Notes: a model not told the origin generated them from the sequence alone. Positions 17,528-26,689 are shown, counted from the first letter of the stretch. The stretch: DNA of 64,000 bases from Streptomyces sp. B1I3 (GCF_030816615.1 NZ_JAUSYD010000001.1:7455593-7519592), one strand, 5' to 3'. Made by a program: numbers and translations.

Positions 17528-19168
17528 TCAACTGGGATTGGGCGCAGGTGACGTGCTCGGACGCAGGGTGGGGGCCGCCGTCGCTTCCGCTTCTGCCGCA
17601 TCCGCCGTGTAGTCCCCGGGCGATGTGACGTCGATGCCCTCGGGGGCCTTTGCCGCCTTCAGGGCGAAGGTCAGGACCACGGTCACCGCCACGTTGAGTA
17701 CAAAGGCGGTGAGGCCGATGTAGCCGATCTCGCCGATGCCGGGGATCTCTTTCGCCGAGCCGCCGAAGTGCTGCTGGGTCGGCGAGGCGACGCCGTACGC
17801 GGCGAGGGTGCCGTAGATCATGCCGACCGCCCAGCCGGCCAGCAGGGCCCAGCGGTGGAACCAGCGGGTGAACAGGCCGCCGACCAGGGCCGGGAAGGTC
17901 TGCAGGATCCAGATGCCGCCCAGGAGCTGGAAGTTGATGGCCACCGTCTTGTCCATCGTCAGGACGAAGACCAGCGCGCCCACCTTCACCAGCAGGGATA
18001 CCAGCTTGGAGACCTTCGTCTCCTGGGCCGGGGTGGCGTCCGGCTTGATGAAGTCCTTGTAGATGTTGCGGGTGAAGAGGTTCGCGGCCGCGATCGACAT
18101 GATGGCCGCCGGGACGAGGGCGCCGATGCCGATCGCCGCGAACGCCACGCCCGCGAACCAGTCCGGGAACATGTCCTCGAAGAGCTGCGGGATCGCCAAC
18201 TGCCCGTTGGAGACATTGACCTCGGCCGCGATCGCCATGAAGCCGAGCAGGGCCAGCAGGCCCAGCATCAGGGTGTAGAGGGGCATCACCGTCGTGCTGC
18301 GCCGGATCACGTCACGGCTGCGGGAGGACAGCGTCGCCGTGATCGAGTGCGGGTACATGAACATGGCCATCGCGGAGCCGAGCGCCAAGGTCGCGTACGT
18401 CCATTGCGCGTTGGGGGCGCTGACCAGCGTGCCGCGTGGTTTGCCGGTGGCGGGGTTGGTCTGGCTGTACGCCTCGCCGGCCTTGGCGAAGATGTCGTCG
18501 AAGCCTCCCAGTTTGATCGGGATGTAGATGATCGCGACGAGGATGACCAGGTAGATCAGGGTGTCCTTGACGAAGGCGATCATGGCGGGGGCGCGCAGGC
18601 CGGAGGAGTAGGTGTACGCGGCCAGCACGCCGAAGGCGATGAGCAGCGGCAGGTCCTTGATGAACCAGTTGGTGTTCTCGCCGCCACCGACGCCCAGCAC
18701 GTCCAGCACGGCCTGGATGCCGACGAGTTGGAGCGCGATGTAGGGCATCGTGGCCAGGATGCCGGTGAAGGCCACGGCGAGCGACAGGCCCTTGGAGCCG
18801 AAGCGGCCGCGGACGAAGTCGGCGGTGGTGACGTAGCCGTGGCGGTGGCACACGGACCACAGGCGGGGCAGGAAGGTGAAGATCAGCGGGTAGACGAGGA
18901 TCGTGTACGGCACCGCGAAGAAGCCGGCCGCCCCCGCCGCGTAGATCGCCGCGGGTACGGCGACGAATGTGTACGCGGTGTAGACGTCGCCGCCGAGCAG
19001 GAACCAGGTGATCCAGGTGCCGAACGAGCGGCCGCCCAGGCCCCATTCGTCGAGGGTGTGCTCGTTGTCGGCCTTGCGCCAGCGCGCGGCGAGGAAGCCT
19101 ATGACGGTGACGGCCAGGAAGAAGAGGGCGAAGACGGCGAGTGCGACGCCGTTGACGCCGCCGGTCAT
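17528..19168 (-). CDS. mctP: Monocarboxylate permease MctP, sodium:solute symporter family, 546 aa
   Basis: ATG 19168 overlaps the MFS stop as ATGA, so it is coupled to that gene. The membrane protein has about 13 segments. DEWGLGGRSFGTWITWFLLGG, ADFVRGRFGSKGLSLAVAF, MFMYPHSITATLSSRSRDV and TRNIYKDFIKPDATPAQE are near-verbatim for actinobacterial MctP. That protein imports pyruvate, lactate or acetate with sodium or protons. The small DUF3311 partner usually found beside mctP is missing. It is the last gene of a five-gene minus-strand operon starting at 24880. Confidence 0.9.
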   Translation of the reverse strand: MTGGVNGVALAVFALFFLAVTVIGFLAARWRKADNEHTLDEWGLGGRSFGTWITWFLLGGDVYTAYTFVAVPAAIYAAGAAGFFAVPYTILVYPLIFTFLPRLWSVCHRHGYVTTADFVRGRFGSKGLSLAVAFTGILATMPYIALQLVGIQAVLDVLGVGGGENTNWFIKDLPLLIAFGVLAAYTYSSGLRAPAMIAFVKDTLIYLVILVAIIYIPIKLGGFDDIFAKAGEAYSQTNPATGKPRGTLVSAPNAQWTYATLALGSAMAMFMYPHSITATLSSRSRDVIRRSTTVMPLYTLMLGLLALLGFMAIAAEVNVSNGQLAIPQLFEDMFPDWFAGVAFAAIGIGALVPAAIMSIAAANLFTRNIYKDFIKPDATPAQETKVSKLVSLLVKVGALVFVLTMDKTVAINFQLLGGIWILQTFPALVGGLFTRWFHRWALLAGWAVGMIYGTLAAYGVASPTQQHFGGSAKEIPGIGEIGYIGLTAFVLNVAVTVVLTFALKAAKAPEGIDVTSPGDYTADAAEAEATAAPTLRPSTSPAPNPS

Positions 19169-20730
19169 GTCGTCGCACCTTCCTTGCCCGGCAGGTGCGT
19201 TGTCGCCGTGGCTTGGGCGGCAACGGCCTCGCTGCTGACCAGTTCGTCGAGTTCGGCGTCCAGCGGGGTGCCCTCGGGGGTATGGGCTGCGGCTTGCGGG
19301 TTGCTGCCGCGGACGGCGACGGCGAGTCCTGCCAGGGCCATGGGGAGCGCGACGAACATCGCGGCGGTGCGGATGCCTCCCGGTGCGGAGAGGATCAGTG
19401 CGATCAGGGGTGGGCCGAAGGCTCCGCCGGACTTGCCGATCGCCGCGGCCCATCCGCCGGCGGTGCCCCGGATGGCCGTGGGGTAGATCTCGGCCGTGTA
19501 GGGGCCGATGAGCGCGATCACACCGGCGGTGCCGGCGAACAGCAGCATCACGGTGGCCAGCAGGATGGGCCGGCTGCCGTCCAGGCCGACGGCTGCCAGC
19601 GTCAGGAGGGCCGCGACGGTGAGGGCCGCGTAGACGACCATGGTGCCCCTGGCCGACCAGCGCATGTACAGCCATGCGCCGACCGCGCAGGTGGGGATGG
19701 CGAGCAGCGACGAGATGAACAGCAATGTGGCGGCGGACATGCCGTGCTGGCCTGCGGACTCCAGTTGGCTGGGCAGGAAGGTGATGAAGCCCCAGTAGAC
19801 CAGGCCCCAGGCCAGCGCGTAGGCGCTGACCACCAGCGTCTTGGCCGTCTGCGGGGGCTTGAACAGATCAGAGGCGGGGACTTTCGCGGTTCGCGTCTGG
19901 CGGGCGGTGAAGGCGGCCGATTCGGGAATCCAGCGGTTCATCGCGATCAGGATCAGCACCAGCGGGAGCTGGGCGAACCAGGTCACGCGCCATCCGGCCA
20001 GCGGAATGAGGACGGCGGCCAGACCGGAGGCGGCCATGTAGCCGCCGGTGGTGGTGAGGCCGGCCTGGAGGACCATGATGGCCGCGCGCCGTCCGGGCGG
20101 CAGGCTCTCGGTCATCAGGGCGTAGACGACGGGCAGCATGCCGCCGGCTGCCATGCCCATCAGGGCGCACATGACGAGGGTGCCGCTGAACGTCGGCATG
20201 GCACCGCACACCGTGGTGCCAAGGAAGAGCAGGGAGGCGAGGAGGATGGTGGCCCGGCGGCCGATGCGGTCCGCCGCGCGTCCCCACACGAGCGATCCGA
20301 GCACGGTGCCGCTCAGCGCCACCGTGGGCAGCCACGAAACCTCGGCGGCGCTGAGGTGGTACTCGGCCCGCAGGCCGGGCGAGATGAACGCCAAAGTGGC
20401 GGGCTTCATCTGGTCAACCAGGAGGGCGAAGGTCAGGATGGCGATGAGGCGGCGCCGACTCACCGTCGTGCTGTGCGCCGGAGCGGCAGCGGGACCGGCT
20501 GTCCGCGGCGGCAGGACGGCGAAGCCGGAGAGCACCACGCCGACCACGATGGCGACCATGGCCGCCCACATCACCGGCGACATTCCCATCATGGCCATGT
20601 GGAAATGCATGGACGCGGAGTCGATGAACATCCACAGGTGCTCGGCGACGCCGGCGCAGGTGAGAGCGACTCCGGTCCAGAACAGTAACGGCCGGGGAAT
20701 CAACGAAGCTGGTGGCGCGGACAAGGTCAA
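19165..20730 (-). CDS. MFS transporter with N-terminal two-helix extension
   Basis: TTG 20730 overlaps the preceding stop as TTGA; a second TTG at 20724 sits better behind GAGGAG. The first 90 residues form two extra membrane helices rich in Met and His (MHFHMAMMGMSPVMW). A 12-helix core of the sugar/organic-acid class follows, with GRAADRIGRRATILL and the C-terminal PYTAEIYPTAIRGTAGGW. Such permeases often carry aromatic or small organic acids. The extension is unusual. It lies between the phosphatase-transporter fusion and mctP, so the operon encodes three transporters. Substrate unknown. Confidence 0.88.
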   Translation of the reverse strand: MTLSAPPASLIPRPLLFWTGVALTCAGVAEHLWMFIDSASMHFHMAMMGMSPVMWAAMVAIVVGVVLSGFAVLPPRTAGPAAAPAHSTTVSRRRLIAILTFALLVDQMKPATLAFISPGLRAEYHLSAAEVSWLPTVALSGTVLGSLVWGRAADRIGRRATILLASLLFLGTTVCGAMPTFSGTLVMCALMGMAAGGMLPVVYALMTESLPPGRRAAIMVLQAGLTTTGGYMAASGLAAVLIPLAGWRVTWFAQLPLVLILIAMNRWIPESAAFTARQTRTAKVPASDLFKPPQTAKTLVVSAYALAWGLVYWGFITFLPSQLESAGQHGMSAATLLFISSLLAIPTCAVGAWLYMRWSARGTMVVYAALTVAALLTLAAVGLDGSRPILLATVMLLFAGTAGVIALIGPYTAEIYPTAIRGTAGGWAAAIGKSGGAFGPPLIALILSAPGGIRTAAMFVALPMALAGLAVAVRGSNPQAAAHTPEGTPLDAELDELVSSEAVAAQATATTHLPGKEGATT

Positions 20731-22391
20731 CTCCTCGCGGAAAGCTGGGCATCGGGATCTTCAAAGGCGCGGACGGAGGCGGCGGCATGCCGCTCGGCCG
20801 AGGGCCGGTCCTTAAGGTCGAGTGCGGTGGGCCAGCGCGGGTCGTCGGGGGCGACGACGAGGTGGCGGGCGTAGAAGCTGTCGAAGAAGGACAGGACGAA
20901 CATCGGCAGCAAGGTCCAGATCGCCACCTGCTCCAGCGGCTGGTTGCCGGTAAGCGCGGCGATGATGACCACCACGAACACGTTCGGGTAGGTCATGGCG
21001 GTGTAGTCGTCGAGCGTCTGGACGTGGCGTCGGCGCTTGAGCAGGGCGGCGACCAGGCGCAGGCCGACGGCGATGCCTATGGCGGTGGGCGCGTAGGTGG
21101 TGAAGCCGTTCAGGTCGAGCTTGAGGCAGACCAGCACGATGAATGCGGTCAGCAGGAGCACGGCCACGTATCCGTTGCGCTCGCCGTATTTGGCCGTGCG
21201 GATGGGAGAGCGTTCCCGCAGCCGTTTGACCAGGAGGTAGACCGCGGTGACGACGCCGGTGGAGGTGGCGGCGCTGATGGCGACGGCCGGGGCGACGTCC
21301 TCGTGCAGGGTCAGGGCGAGGACAGTCGAGAAGGACACGGTCGCGGCCAGTGAGGAGAGCAGGACCTGCGCGAACGTAGGCATGATCATTCCGCCGAGGC
21401 AGCGGCTGACGGTCATCGCCACCACGGAGCTGGGGGTGGCGATGAACACTGCGGCGATCGCCGCCGTACTCGTACTGCCCGCGTCCGACCAGCGCACCAG
21501 GGCCGCGAAGGCGATCGGCAGGGCGAGGTAGCGCAGGGCGACCGACCGGAGCGTGCCGCGGTCGGTGACGAATGTGCGCGCGTTCTCCAGCTCGATGCGG
21601 CACATGGTGATGACGCTGGCCAGCACCAGGAGCATCAGCAGCACGTACGGCGATGCGGACAGGTGCAGCCCCGCCAGGTTGGCCAGCAGACCGGCGGTCA
21701 GGCCGGCGCAGAAGACCACGGGATGGTTGACGACGATCCAGTCGTAGACCATGTTCATGGTCTTGTTCTCGTTCTTGACGTAGCTGTGGATCCGGTCGCC
21801 CTGCAGCATCTGGGAGTTGGGCAGGCGCAGGTCGTAGGACTCGTCGGCGGGTCGGGCCAGGATGAACCGGCAGATCAGCTCGACGACGTACTTGTGGGAG
21901 ACCACGCAGACCACTTCGCCGCGGCGCAGCGCCGGCAGCAGCTCCTCCTCGTAAAAGGCGTGCACGCGGTCCTTGAACTGCTGGAACGTCTCGCCGCCGT
22001 GCATGGTGGGGCTGTCGGCGTTCATGGCCCGCTCATACTCGGCGATGCCGTGGCGGCGCTGGAGGATGGACTTGCTCTCCAGCGTGTAGCTGCCAAAGTC
22101 GCGCTCCATCAGGCGCTCGTCGACCACGACCTCAGGAGAGTCCGCGTCGGGGGCATCGATATCGAAAATGGTGTTGGCGGTCTCGTAGGCGCGGGTCAGC
22201 GGGGAGACGTAGACGCGGTCGAAGTGCTGACCGCGGTGGCCCTTGGCGACCTTCTCGGCCTGGATCCGGCCGAGAAAGGTCAGGGGGGCGTCGCGCTGCC
22301 CGGCGATGCGGTGGACGGAATTGCAGGTCGATTCGCCGTGCCGGACCATGAACAGCCGGCTCAGCAGCTCCTGCTCGGTGTGCTCTGCCAT
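20727..22391 (-). CDS. Fusion of a histidine phosphatase domain to a BASS-like membrane transporter, 554 aa
   Basis: ATG 22391 overlaps the upstream stop (TGATG). Residues 1 to about 190 are a phosphoglycerate-mutase-like domain. RHGE holds the phospho-acceptor His18, with Arg67 in SPLTRA, Glu96 and the second His166 in VVSHKYV. From about 225 on there are eight to ten membrane helices, with FIATPSSVVAMTVSRCLGG resembling bile acid:sodium symporters. The two parts are in one uninterrupted frame. I know of no such fusion as standard. It may couple dephosphorylation of a metabolite to transport. The frame upstream of 22391 is a shadow of the FAD gene and is not part of the protein. Confidence 0.85.
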   Translation of the reverse strand: MAEHTEQELLSRLFMVRHGESTCNSVHRIAGQRDAPLTFLGRIQAEKVAKGHRGQHFDRVYVSPLTRAYETANTIFDIDAPDADSPEVVVDERLMERDFGSYTLESKSILQRRHGIAEYERAMNADSPTMHGGETFQQFKDRVHAFYEEELLPALRRGEVVCVVSHKYVVELICRFILARPADESYDLRLPNSQMLQGDRIHSYVKNENKTMNMVYDWIVVNHPVVFCAGLTAGLLANLAGLHLSASPYVLLMLLVLASVITMCRIELENARTFVTDRGTLRSVALRYLALPIAFAALVRWSDAGSTSTAAIAAVFIATPSSVVAMTVSRCLGGMIMPTFAQVLLSSLAATVSFSTVLALTLHEDVAPAVAISAATSTGVVTAVYLLVKRLRERSPIRTAKYGERNGYVAVLLLTAFIVLVCLKLDLNGFTTYAPTAIGIAVGLRLVAALLKRRRHVQTLDDYTAMTYPNVFVVVIIAALTGNQPLEQVAIWTLLPMFVLSFFDSFYARHLVVAPDDPRWPTALDLKDRPSAERHAAASVRAFEDPDAQLSARS

Positions 22392-24439
22392 CACGCGCCC
22401 TTCGTCGGGGCGTGCTTGACGTGCTCGGCGTACTGGGAGTCCCAGCCCGCCAGCTTGGTGATGTCGCACAGGCTGTGGACCACGTGCTTCTGCACGAGCG
22501 TGGCCAGCAGGGAGACGGTCCGCCGGGCCTGCTGGGCGGTGAGGCCGAACTCGCGGGCCAGGGCGGTGCCGAAGTCCGTCAGGTCGTCGTCCAGGATGGC
22601 GTGGTACTTGCGGCGCTCGGTGCGGTCCTGGGCCTGCAGGTAGTTGACGGCGTTGGGGTAGGCGCTGTCGCGGGCGTACTCCTGCAGGCGCTTGCGCAGG
22701 CGGGTGGCCTGCGGTTCCTCGGTGGCGAGGTCGGCGGCGATCCAGTCGCTGCTGCGGATCAGGCAGTGGTGGATGCCGTCGGGAATGTCCATCTGCTCCT
22801 CGTCGCTGGCGGATTCGAGGCGGCGCAGCACCTCCATTGCCGTGTCGAAGCACTGGTTGCGCAGGGTGCCGATGCTGAACACGAACGCGCCGAGCCGGCC
22901 GCGTCGGGTGGTCTCGTCGCCCTGGCGCATCGGGCCGACGCCGAACAGGCCCGCTGCCACCTCGCCGTCGGCGGCGATGAGCTGGCCGTGGGTGCCGACC
23001 TCGATGCCCCGGTGGGTCTTGGTCTGCGGCTGCGCGTAGCCGTGGGAGTTGACCAGGCCGTGCCACAGGGGGTGGTCGGAGCGCTCGTAGTCGGTGTTGT
23101 TGCCCAGGCAGTTGACGACCCGGTCGACGACGATGTCCGGCTGGTCGGCGAAGACCACCCGGATCTTCGCGCCGTCCTCGACGGGGCGCATGTCCTGGAT
23201 ACCGGCGGACATCACGTCGACGGTCTTCGGGGCGCCGTTGTATCCGCGCATCCGGCTGCGCACGACGCCGCCGATCTCCCGCACGGTGCTGGTGCGGTTG
23301 GTCACGATCAGGCTCTTGTACTTGTCGAGCAGCATCCGCACGTCGCGGGCGTCCATGCGGGAGACCAGCTCGATGACGTACGGCTCCCACGCCTTCATGA
23401 CCCGCTCGGGGAAGACGGCCTCGAGCGCGCTGCCCGGCTCCACGCCGTGCTTGTCGCGCAGGTGCGCGTACTCCGCCTTGATCCCCTCCACCACCGCCTC
23501 GGGGGTGAGCTCCTTGGCGTCGAGGAAGGGCGGGCGGCGGGACTGCCAGATGTCGTGTTCGTGGTCGACCGGGTAGGTGCCGTGCATGTGGCCGCCGCGC
23601 GAGCAGATCAGGATCTGTCCCCGGTGGCCGGCGTGGATGAGGGAGATCACCGTGTCGAAGGCCGACAGTGCGGAGCCCGTGACGAGGACGCTCTCCTCGG
23701 CGCCGACCTCCTGGAACCAGTCCTGCGCGCCGGGGGCGTAGGGGTCGGCGAGGAAGCGGTCGCAGTCCTTGATGCGGTGGTAGAAGGGCGCCTGCACCGG
23801 CGAGAGGTGGCCGGTCGCCAGGATCACCTGGTCCGACGGCAGGTCGTGCACACCGCCCTGCTCTGAGGCGTCGGCGTACTTGACGATATAGCCGTCGCCT
23901 CGCCGGTGTACGTCGATGACCTCACCGGAAAGCTCCCGCAGGGTCACCTCGGCGGGGGCGTCGGCGGCCGCATCGCGCAGCCGCTCGGCCAGGTACTGCC
24001 GGAAGATCCGCCGCGGCACAACGCAGGCCACACCGAAGCTGTGGTACGCCCACTTCTGCGGCCAATCGGAGCGGTCCGCCTCCTCATTGGCCCACTCCAG
24101 GAAGTCCTCCGGGCGCTCGCGGCGCAGGGTGATGCGGCCGGCCTGGATGTTGAGCATGTGCTCCCAGTTGGTCGATGCCTGGCCGAAGGCGATACCGCCG
24201 TAGCGGTAGCCCTCCTCCCGCTCTATCAGGCATATCTCCAACGGCGCATCGGCGAAGTGGAGCAGCCGGATGGCGGTGAGCGTGCCCGAGAAGCCCGCGC
24301 CGACGATCGTGACGCGCCGCGTGCCGGGAGCCGCACTGCCCATGGGGTCCTGCCGCATGCTGCTCGCCTGCGTCGCCGTGTCCGCCATGCCGCGGTCCTG
24401 GCTCGGGCTGTCCTGCATCGTGGTGTGCTGCATTTCCAC
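22391..24439 (-). CDS. FAD/NAD(P)-binding protein (COG4529-like), 682 aa
   Basis: GTG 24439 has GAAGGAG eight bases upstream. After a 40-residue polar lead the Rossmann motif VTIVGAGFSG (Gly47, 49, 52) binds FAD. IEREEGYRYGGIAFG, LATGHLSPVQAPF and VVNCLGNNTDYERSDHPLWH are typical of the HI0933/COG4529 group. These large flavoproteins act as oxidoreductases or hydroxylases with poorly known substrates. It lies between OsmC and the phosphatase-transporter fusion in one operon, which fits oxidative metabolism of an organic substrate. No membrane segment. Exact reaction unknown. Confidence 0.85.
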   Translation of the reverse strand: MEMQHTTMQDSPSQDRGMADTATQASSMRQDPMGSAAPGTRRVTIVGAGFSGTLTAIRLLHFADAPLEICLIEREEGYRYGGIAFGQASTNWEHMLNIQAGRITLRRERPEDFLEWANEEADRSDWPQKWAYHSFGVACVVPRRIFRQYLAERLRDAAADAPAEVTLRELSGEVIDVHRRGDGYIVKYADASEQGGVHDLPSDQVILATGHLSPVQAPFYHRIKDCDRFLADPYAPGAQDWFQEVGAEESVLVTGSALSAFDTVISLIHAGHRGQILICSRGGHMHGTYPVDHEHDIWQSRRPPFLDAKELTPEAVVEGIKAEYAHLRDKHGVEPGSALEAVFPERVMKAWEPYVIELVSRMDARDVRMLLDKYKSLIVTNRTSTVREIGGVVRSRMRGYNGAPKTVDVMSAGIQDMRPVEDGAKIRVVFADQPDIVVDRVVNCLGNNTDYERSDHPLWHGLVNSHGYAQPQTKTHRGIEVGTHGQLIAADGEVAAGLFGVGPMRQGDETTRRGRLGAFVFSIGTLRNQCFDTAMEVLRRLESASDEEQMDIPDGIHHCLIRSSDWIAADLATEEPQATRLRKRLQEYARDSAYPNAVNYLQAQDRTERRKYHAILDDDLTDFGTALAREFGLTAQQARRTVSLLATLVQKHVVHSLCDITKLAGWDSQYAEHVKHAPTKGA

Positions 24440-24469
24440 GGTCTTGTCTCCTTCGGTGGGGGGGAAGCG

Positions 24470-24880
24470 TCAGCGCCACTCGTGGGTGAAGCGGACCGTG
24501 ATGGCGTCACGGATCGAGTTGTGGATGATGCAGCCCCGCTCGGCCTTTAGCAGGGGCTTGGAGATCGGGCCGTGGAGGGCGGCCGGCGCCGACACCTGCA
24601 CGGTGATCTCGGAGAAGCGGGTCGGCGCGCTCACGAGGCTTCCGCCGACCTGGAATCTGATCTCGGAGGCGTCGGCCTGCTGGTCCTCGGCCCGCAGGGC
24701 GGCGAGGAAGGTGCTCACGTAGCAGCCGCCGAGCGCCAGTAACAGCAGTTCCCCGCCCATGGGTCCGGCGTCGGTGCCCTCCTTCTCCTTGGGCCGGTCG
24801 ATGGTGAGCGTGTGGTCTCTGGCCTGGCCCACGACGACGCTGCCGCCGACGGGGCGTAGGAACACACCGATTTCGGGCAT
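24470..24880 (-). CDS. OsmC/Ohr family protein, 136 aa
   Basis: Two conserved Cys stand at position 53 (LALGGCY) and 117 (AERGCIIHNSI), the peroxidatic and resolving Cys of OsmC proteins, which reduce organic hydroperoxides. Length fits. It is the first gene of the minus-strand operon that continues through the FAD protein, the fusion, MFS and MctP. Its ribosome site (AGGAG) is 13 bases away, so initiation may be weak. A shared 24-bp operator lies about 210 bases upstream at 25091-25114. Confidence 0.88.
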   Translation of the reverse strand: MPEIGVFLRPVGGSVVVGQARDHTLTIDRPKEKEGTDAGPMGGELLLLALGGCYVSTFLAALRAEDQQADASEIRFQVGGSLVSAPTRFSEITVQVSAPAALHGPISKPLLKAERGCIIHNSIRDAITVRFTHEWR

Positions 24881-25064
24881 GGCGAGGCACGCACTCCTGT
24901 CCTGGAAGGGGGCACGCGGGGCTCGCCGTCAGTGGCGAGTGGGATTCCCGGGGTGCCGGTGAGCGGGGATGGGCCTCAGCATCAGGACGGAATGCAGGCT
25001 TCCGGAGTGATCGTGGATGATCCTGGATGCGCTCCGTGGCCGGAGGTCAACCCTCGCATACCGC

Positions 25065-25093
25065 TTGACAGTCGAGACCCCATGTCGTCTAAC
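25065..25093 (+). promoter_or_regulatory. Probable sigma-70-type promoter for the NB-ARC gene
   Basis: TTGACA at 25065-25070 and TCTAAC at 25088-25093 are 17 bases apart. The operator at 25091-25114 overlaps the -10 and start region, the classic position for repression. Confidence 0.6.
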
Positions 25094-25114
25094 TTGAAAC
25101 GAGTGTTCCAAGTT
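25091..25114. promoter_or_regulatory. TetR-type operator 3, between the OsmC operon and the NB-ARC gene
   Basis: Arms AACTTGAAAC and GTTCCAAGTT differ at one position when inverted and flank GAGT. This is the best palindrome of the three operators. It overlaps the rightward promoter and could also serve the leftward operon beginning at 24880. Confidence 0.78.
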
Positions 25115-25143
25115 GTTGGTGGCCCAGGTGTCCCAGGGGGAGG

Positions 25144-26643
25144 ATGTTCGTGCCGCAGGTACTGGATCCGGTAAAGGCCCGCACGATCGACGAGTTCATC
25201 GCGGAGCTGCGGTTGCTCAAGGCGTGGGCGGGCAATCCGTCGATCACCGAGATAACGCGGCGTATCCACCGGGACTGGCAGCGGGCAGGACGCCCGCGCG
25301 GCGAATGGCCGGCCCGCTCGACGGTGGGCAACTGCTTCCAGCTGGGCCGCCGCCGCCCTAACCCCGACCTGCTGTTGGCCGTGGTCCAGGCGCTCGTGGG
25401 TGCCGACGAAGCGATCCTCTCCGTCTGGCGGCAGTCGCTTCGTGCGGTGCTCGGCGAGGCCGAGACCGCCGCACGGGTCAGTGCCTACGACCGGCTGCCC
25501 GCAGGACCTTCCGCGTTCGTAGGCAGGGCTGATCTGGTGGCCCAGGCAGAGGCCTTACTGGCCTGCGACCAGGACGTGACGGCGCTGGCCCTGGAGGGCA
25601 TGGCGGGCGTGGGCAAGACGTCGCTGGCCCTGCACATCGCCCACCGGCTGCTCGCTGAGGACCGCACCGACGCACCCGTCCTGGTCGCGAACCTGCGCGG
25701 CTCCGCGCCTGAGGGCCCGCCCGCCGACCCGTCCGCCGTCCTGGAGACGTTCCTTCGCCTGCTCGGCACCACCGGCGACCGCATCCCGTACGATCTCGAC
25801 GCACGGTCAGCTCTCTACCGGCAGCTGCTGGCGGGTACCGGCGCGCTGATTGTCCTGGACGACGCGGCAGACGCGGAACAGCTGCGGCCCCTGCTTCCCG
25901 GGGTCCGAGGATGCCACACGGTGATCACCAGTCGGCTTGCCCTGACCGGCCTCGGTGGCACCACTCGCCTGTCGGTGCAACCGCTCGACCCGGACGACTC
26001 TGTCGAGCTGCTGCGGGCGACAGCGGGAACCGACCGCATCGCCCCGGATATCCCGGCCGTCCAGCAGATCGCCACCCTGCTGGGCCACCTCCCGCTGGCG
26101 CTGTCGGTCATCGGCCGCCACATGCGCGATCACCCCGCATGGGCGCTCATTGACTACTACCGCGAGCCCCTGATCACTCTGGCGCTGGAGGACGGCGTAC
26201 GGACCGCGCTATCCGCGTCCGACGCGCGACTGCCGAAGGGCGCGCGACGGCTGCTGCGCCTGCTCGCCCTCCATCCGGTGCAGGAGATCGACGCCGCCAC
26301 GGCCGCCGCGCTCCTGGGCGAACCGCCCGCCGCGACCGAGCATCACCTCGCCAACCTCACGGCAGCGCACCTGATCGAGCGCACCACGCCCGGCCGCTTC
26401 CGACTCCACCCCCTCGTCCACGCCTACGCGGAGGAACGTATCTGCATCGACGAACCGGCCACCCGCATCCGCCAGGCCCTGGGCCGCCTGCTGGAACACG
26501 GCCGCAGCCGCGAGGCCGCCGTACGACTGGAAACCCGCACCCTGCACACACTCCGCCTGCCCATACCGCAGCAGCACGCCGAAGCAGACGAAGAGTCCAC
26601 GTTGCTGCAGCAGCTGCACGCAGGGCGGGTACTCGCAGCCTGA
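25144..26643 (+). CDS. NB-ARC (STAND) ATPase with N-terminal helical DNA-binding-like domain, about 499 aa
   Basis: The GGGGGAGG ribosome site touches ATG 25144, so GTG 25150, six bases away, may be the true start. The first 110 residues are a helical domain (TIDEFIAELRLLKAWAG, STVGNCFQLGRRRPNP) seen on many Streptomyces NB-ARC regulators. Walker A is EGMAGVGKTS (152-159), Walker B ALIVLDDA (about 234-241), then TVITSR and GHLPLAL. No long TPR or WD tail follows, so the sensor part is short. Such proteins switch by ATP binding and regulate transcription or stress responses. An upstream 24-bp operator places it in the TetR regulon. Confidence 0.88.
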   Translation: MFVPQVLDPVKARTIDEFIAELRLLKAWAGNPSITEITRRIHRDWQRAGRPRGEWPARSTVGNCFQLGRRRPNPDLLLAVVQALVGADEAILSVWRQSLRAVLGEAETAARVSAYDRLPAGPSAFVGRADLVAQAEALLACDQDVTALALEGMAGVGKTSLALHIAHRLLAEDRTDAPVLVANLRGSAPEGPPADPSAVLETFLRLLGTTGDRIPYDLDARSALYRQLLAGTGALIVLDDAADAEQLRPLLPGVRGCHTVITSRLALTGLGGTTRLSVQPLDPDDSVELLRATAGTDRIAPDIPAVQQIATLLGHLPLALSVIGRHMRDHPAWALIDYYREPLITLALEDGVRTALSASDARLPKGARRLLRLLALHPVQEIDAATAAALLGEPPAATEHHLANLTAAHLIERTTPGRFRLHPLVHAYAEERICIDEPATRIRQALGRLLEHGRSREAAVRLETRTLHTLRLPIPQQHAEADEESTLLQQLHAGRVLAA

Positions 26644-26689
26644 TGGGCCGCGCACCAATTCGCCCTACGGACGCCAAGAGGAGGAGGAC

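Noticed and set aside
17987..18216. Other short frames within mctP
   Set aside because: Serine/arginine-rich shadow frames without independent support.
15020..19486. Long plus-strand frames of 510 and 572 codons (15020-16552 and 17768-19486)
   Set aside because: They are antisense shadows of the ligase fragment, peroxiredoxin and mctP, rich in Gly, Arg, Asp and Glu with no family motifs. High G+C keeps opposite frames open.
22392..23390. N-terminal extension of the phosphatase-transporter frame
   Set aside because: Reads as an Arg/Pro-rich shadow of the FAD gene; ATG 22391 overlaps the upstream stop and directly precedes the phosphatase domain.
19195..23866. Long plus-strand frames at 19195-20688 and 22412-23866
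   Set aside because: Shadows of the MFS and FAD genes; no ribosome site or recognisable protein content.
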